DNA from: JBKEAJ01 sp047972135
GTDB taxonomy: Bacteria; Bacteroidota; Bacteroidia; Bacteroidales; Prolixibacteraceae
Assembly: GCA_047972135.1 (NCBI GenBank)
Contig: JBKEAJ010000078.1
Location: 1-5,847 of the forward strand
DNA: 5,847 bases
Direction of reading: 5' to 3'
Under the pieces are notes generated by a model. The model saw only the letters and a list, made by a program, of their open reading frames with translations. It was not told the DNA's origin and did not search any database. Positions 5,451-5,847 of the stretch are shown one piece after another. Within the stretch, counting starts at the first letter, position 1. Each line of letters starts with the position of its first letter. Made by a program: the position numbers and the translations under genes.

Positions 5451-5486
5451 CTGTCAGTCTGATGTCTGAAAATCTGAGTATCTGAT
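5451..5486 (+). repeat. dispersed GTCAGTCTGA-type repeat, copy 2 (in a predicted leader)
   Basis: Shares the 12-mer CTGTCAGTCTGA (5451-5462) with the copy at 3359-3370, followed by three further TCTGA-like repeats (TCTGAAAATCTGAGTATCTGA at 5465-5485, imperfect period about 8). It falls almost exactly at the predicted 5' end of the phosphoesterase transcript. Confidence 0.45.
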
Positions 5487-5505
5487 AGTTATCAAATTAT
5501 AACCA

Positions 5506-5847
5506 ATGAAGAAATTACTACTTGCAATTGCCGTTATATTCTGCCTGCATAGCGGAATAAGAGCCCAGTCGGGACAAGCAAAATTAGAGGACAGTAAATC
5601 ATGGTCGATGATTATACTGCCGGACCCTCAGACTTATAGTAAGTTTGAACGGAATCAGCCAATATTCTCACTTATGACCCGGTGGATAAAACAAAACAAG
5701 GAAAAACTGAATATTAAACTAGTACTTTGCGAAGGCGACCTTGTGGAACAAAACAATATTCCAGTGGGCGACGGCACTAACGGAGACCAAAACAGCTATC
5801 AGCAATGGGCTGCAGTGCGAGAAGCTTTTTCTACTTTAGATACTGTC
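5506..5847 (+). CDS. exported calcineurin-like metallophosphoesterase, N-terminal part (runs off the right edge)
   Basis: The first 114 codons of a secreted phosphoesterase of the calcineurin-like superfamily; these use two metal ions to cleave phosphomonoesters or diesters. ATG 5506 starts a signal peptide (MKKLLLAIAVIFCLHSGIRA, then QS). The mature part opens with the beta strand SWSMIILPDPQ: D40 and Q42 sit where the first metal-binding D-x-H/Q motif belongs. The strand IKLVLCEGDLVEQN follows, with the G-D-x-V motif at G77-D78, D78 being the bridging metal ligand. The GNHD/E motif and the later His ligands would lie beyond the window. The segment GDQNSYQQWAAVREAFSTLD at 93-112 fits the helix before GNHD in exported Bacteroidota homologues. 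Substrate unknown. It is divergently transcribed from the sulfatase. Confidence 0.88.
   Translation, partial: MKKLLLAIAVIFCLHSGIRAQSGQAKLEDSKSWSMIILPDPQTYSKFERNQPIFSLMTRWIKQNKEKLNIKLVLCEGDLVEQNNIPVGDGTNGDQNSYQQWAAVREAFSTLDTV

Overview
This 5.8-kb window looks like chromosomal DNA from an anaerobic Bacteroidota, most likely a member of the Bacteroidales (Bacteroides/Prevotella-like). Four things support this. Genes begin without clear Shine-Dalgarno sites. Several starts are preceded by the Bacteroidota-type promoter (TTG, about 20 nt, then TAnnTTTG). The gene set is typical: an exported S1 sulfatase, an exported calcineurin-like phosphoesterase and an AGCS sodium:alanine symporter. The intergenic DNA is rich in short palindromic repeats. 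The taxonomy is an inference from these features, not from a database match.

Left part (1-2887), all on the minus strand: a promoter at 2857-2887 drives an exported protein made of a very regular 26-residue YD-like repeat (1679-2833). Its stop codon overlaps by one base (TAATG) the start of an RlmD/RumA-type 23S rRNA m5U methyltransferase (267-1679). After 71 nt comes the first 65 codons of an AGCS-family sodium/amino-acid symporter (1-195), which continues off the left edge and has a weak promoter candidate of its own.

Middle (2888-3833): about 600 bp with no convincing gene. It holds a mosaic of palindromic repeats: a GTCATTGCGAG-type hairpin flanked by TACGAT hexamers, a cluster of stem-loops and a GTCTGA-type dispersed repeat. 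Next come a small plus-strand ORF with half a helix-turn-helix and an antitoxin-like tail (3488-3709) and, tail to tail with it, the first 34 codons of a RelE/ParE-like toxin on the minus strand (3720-3824). This looks like the wreck of a toxin-antitoxin module.

Right part (3834-5847): an exported S1-family sulfatase (3834-5297, minus) and an exported metallophosphoesterase (5506 onward, plus, cut by the window end) diverge from a 208-bp region that contains a promoter candidate for each. Both act outside the cytoplasm and could belong to scavenging of sulfated or phosphorylated compounds, but no SusC/SusD pair or regulator is visible to confirm a utilisation locus. I see no clear sign of a wholly new defence or mobile system. 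The most interesting items are the strictly periodic repeat protein coupled to rlmD, the broken toxin-antitoxin pair and the repeat mosaic.
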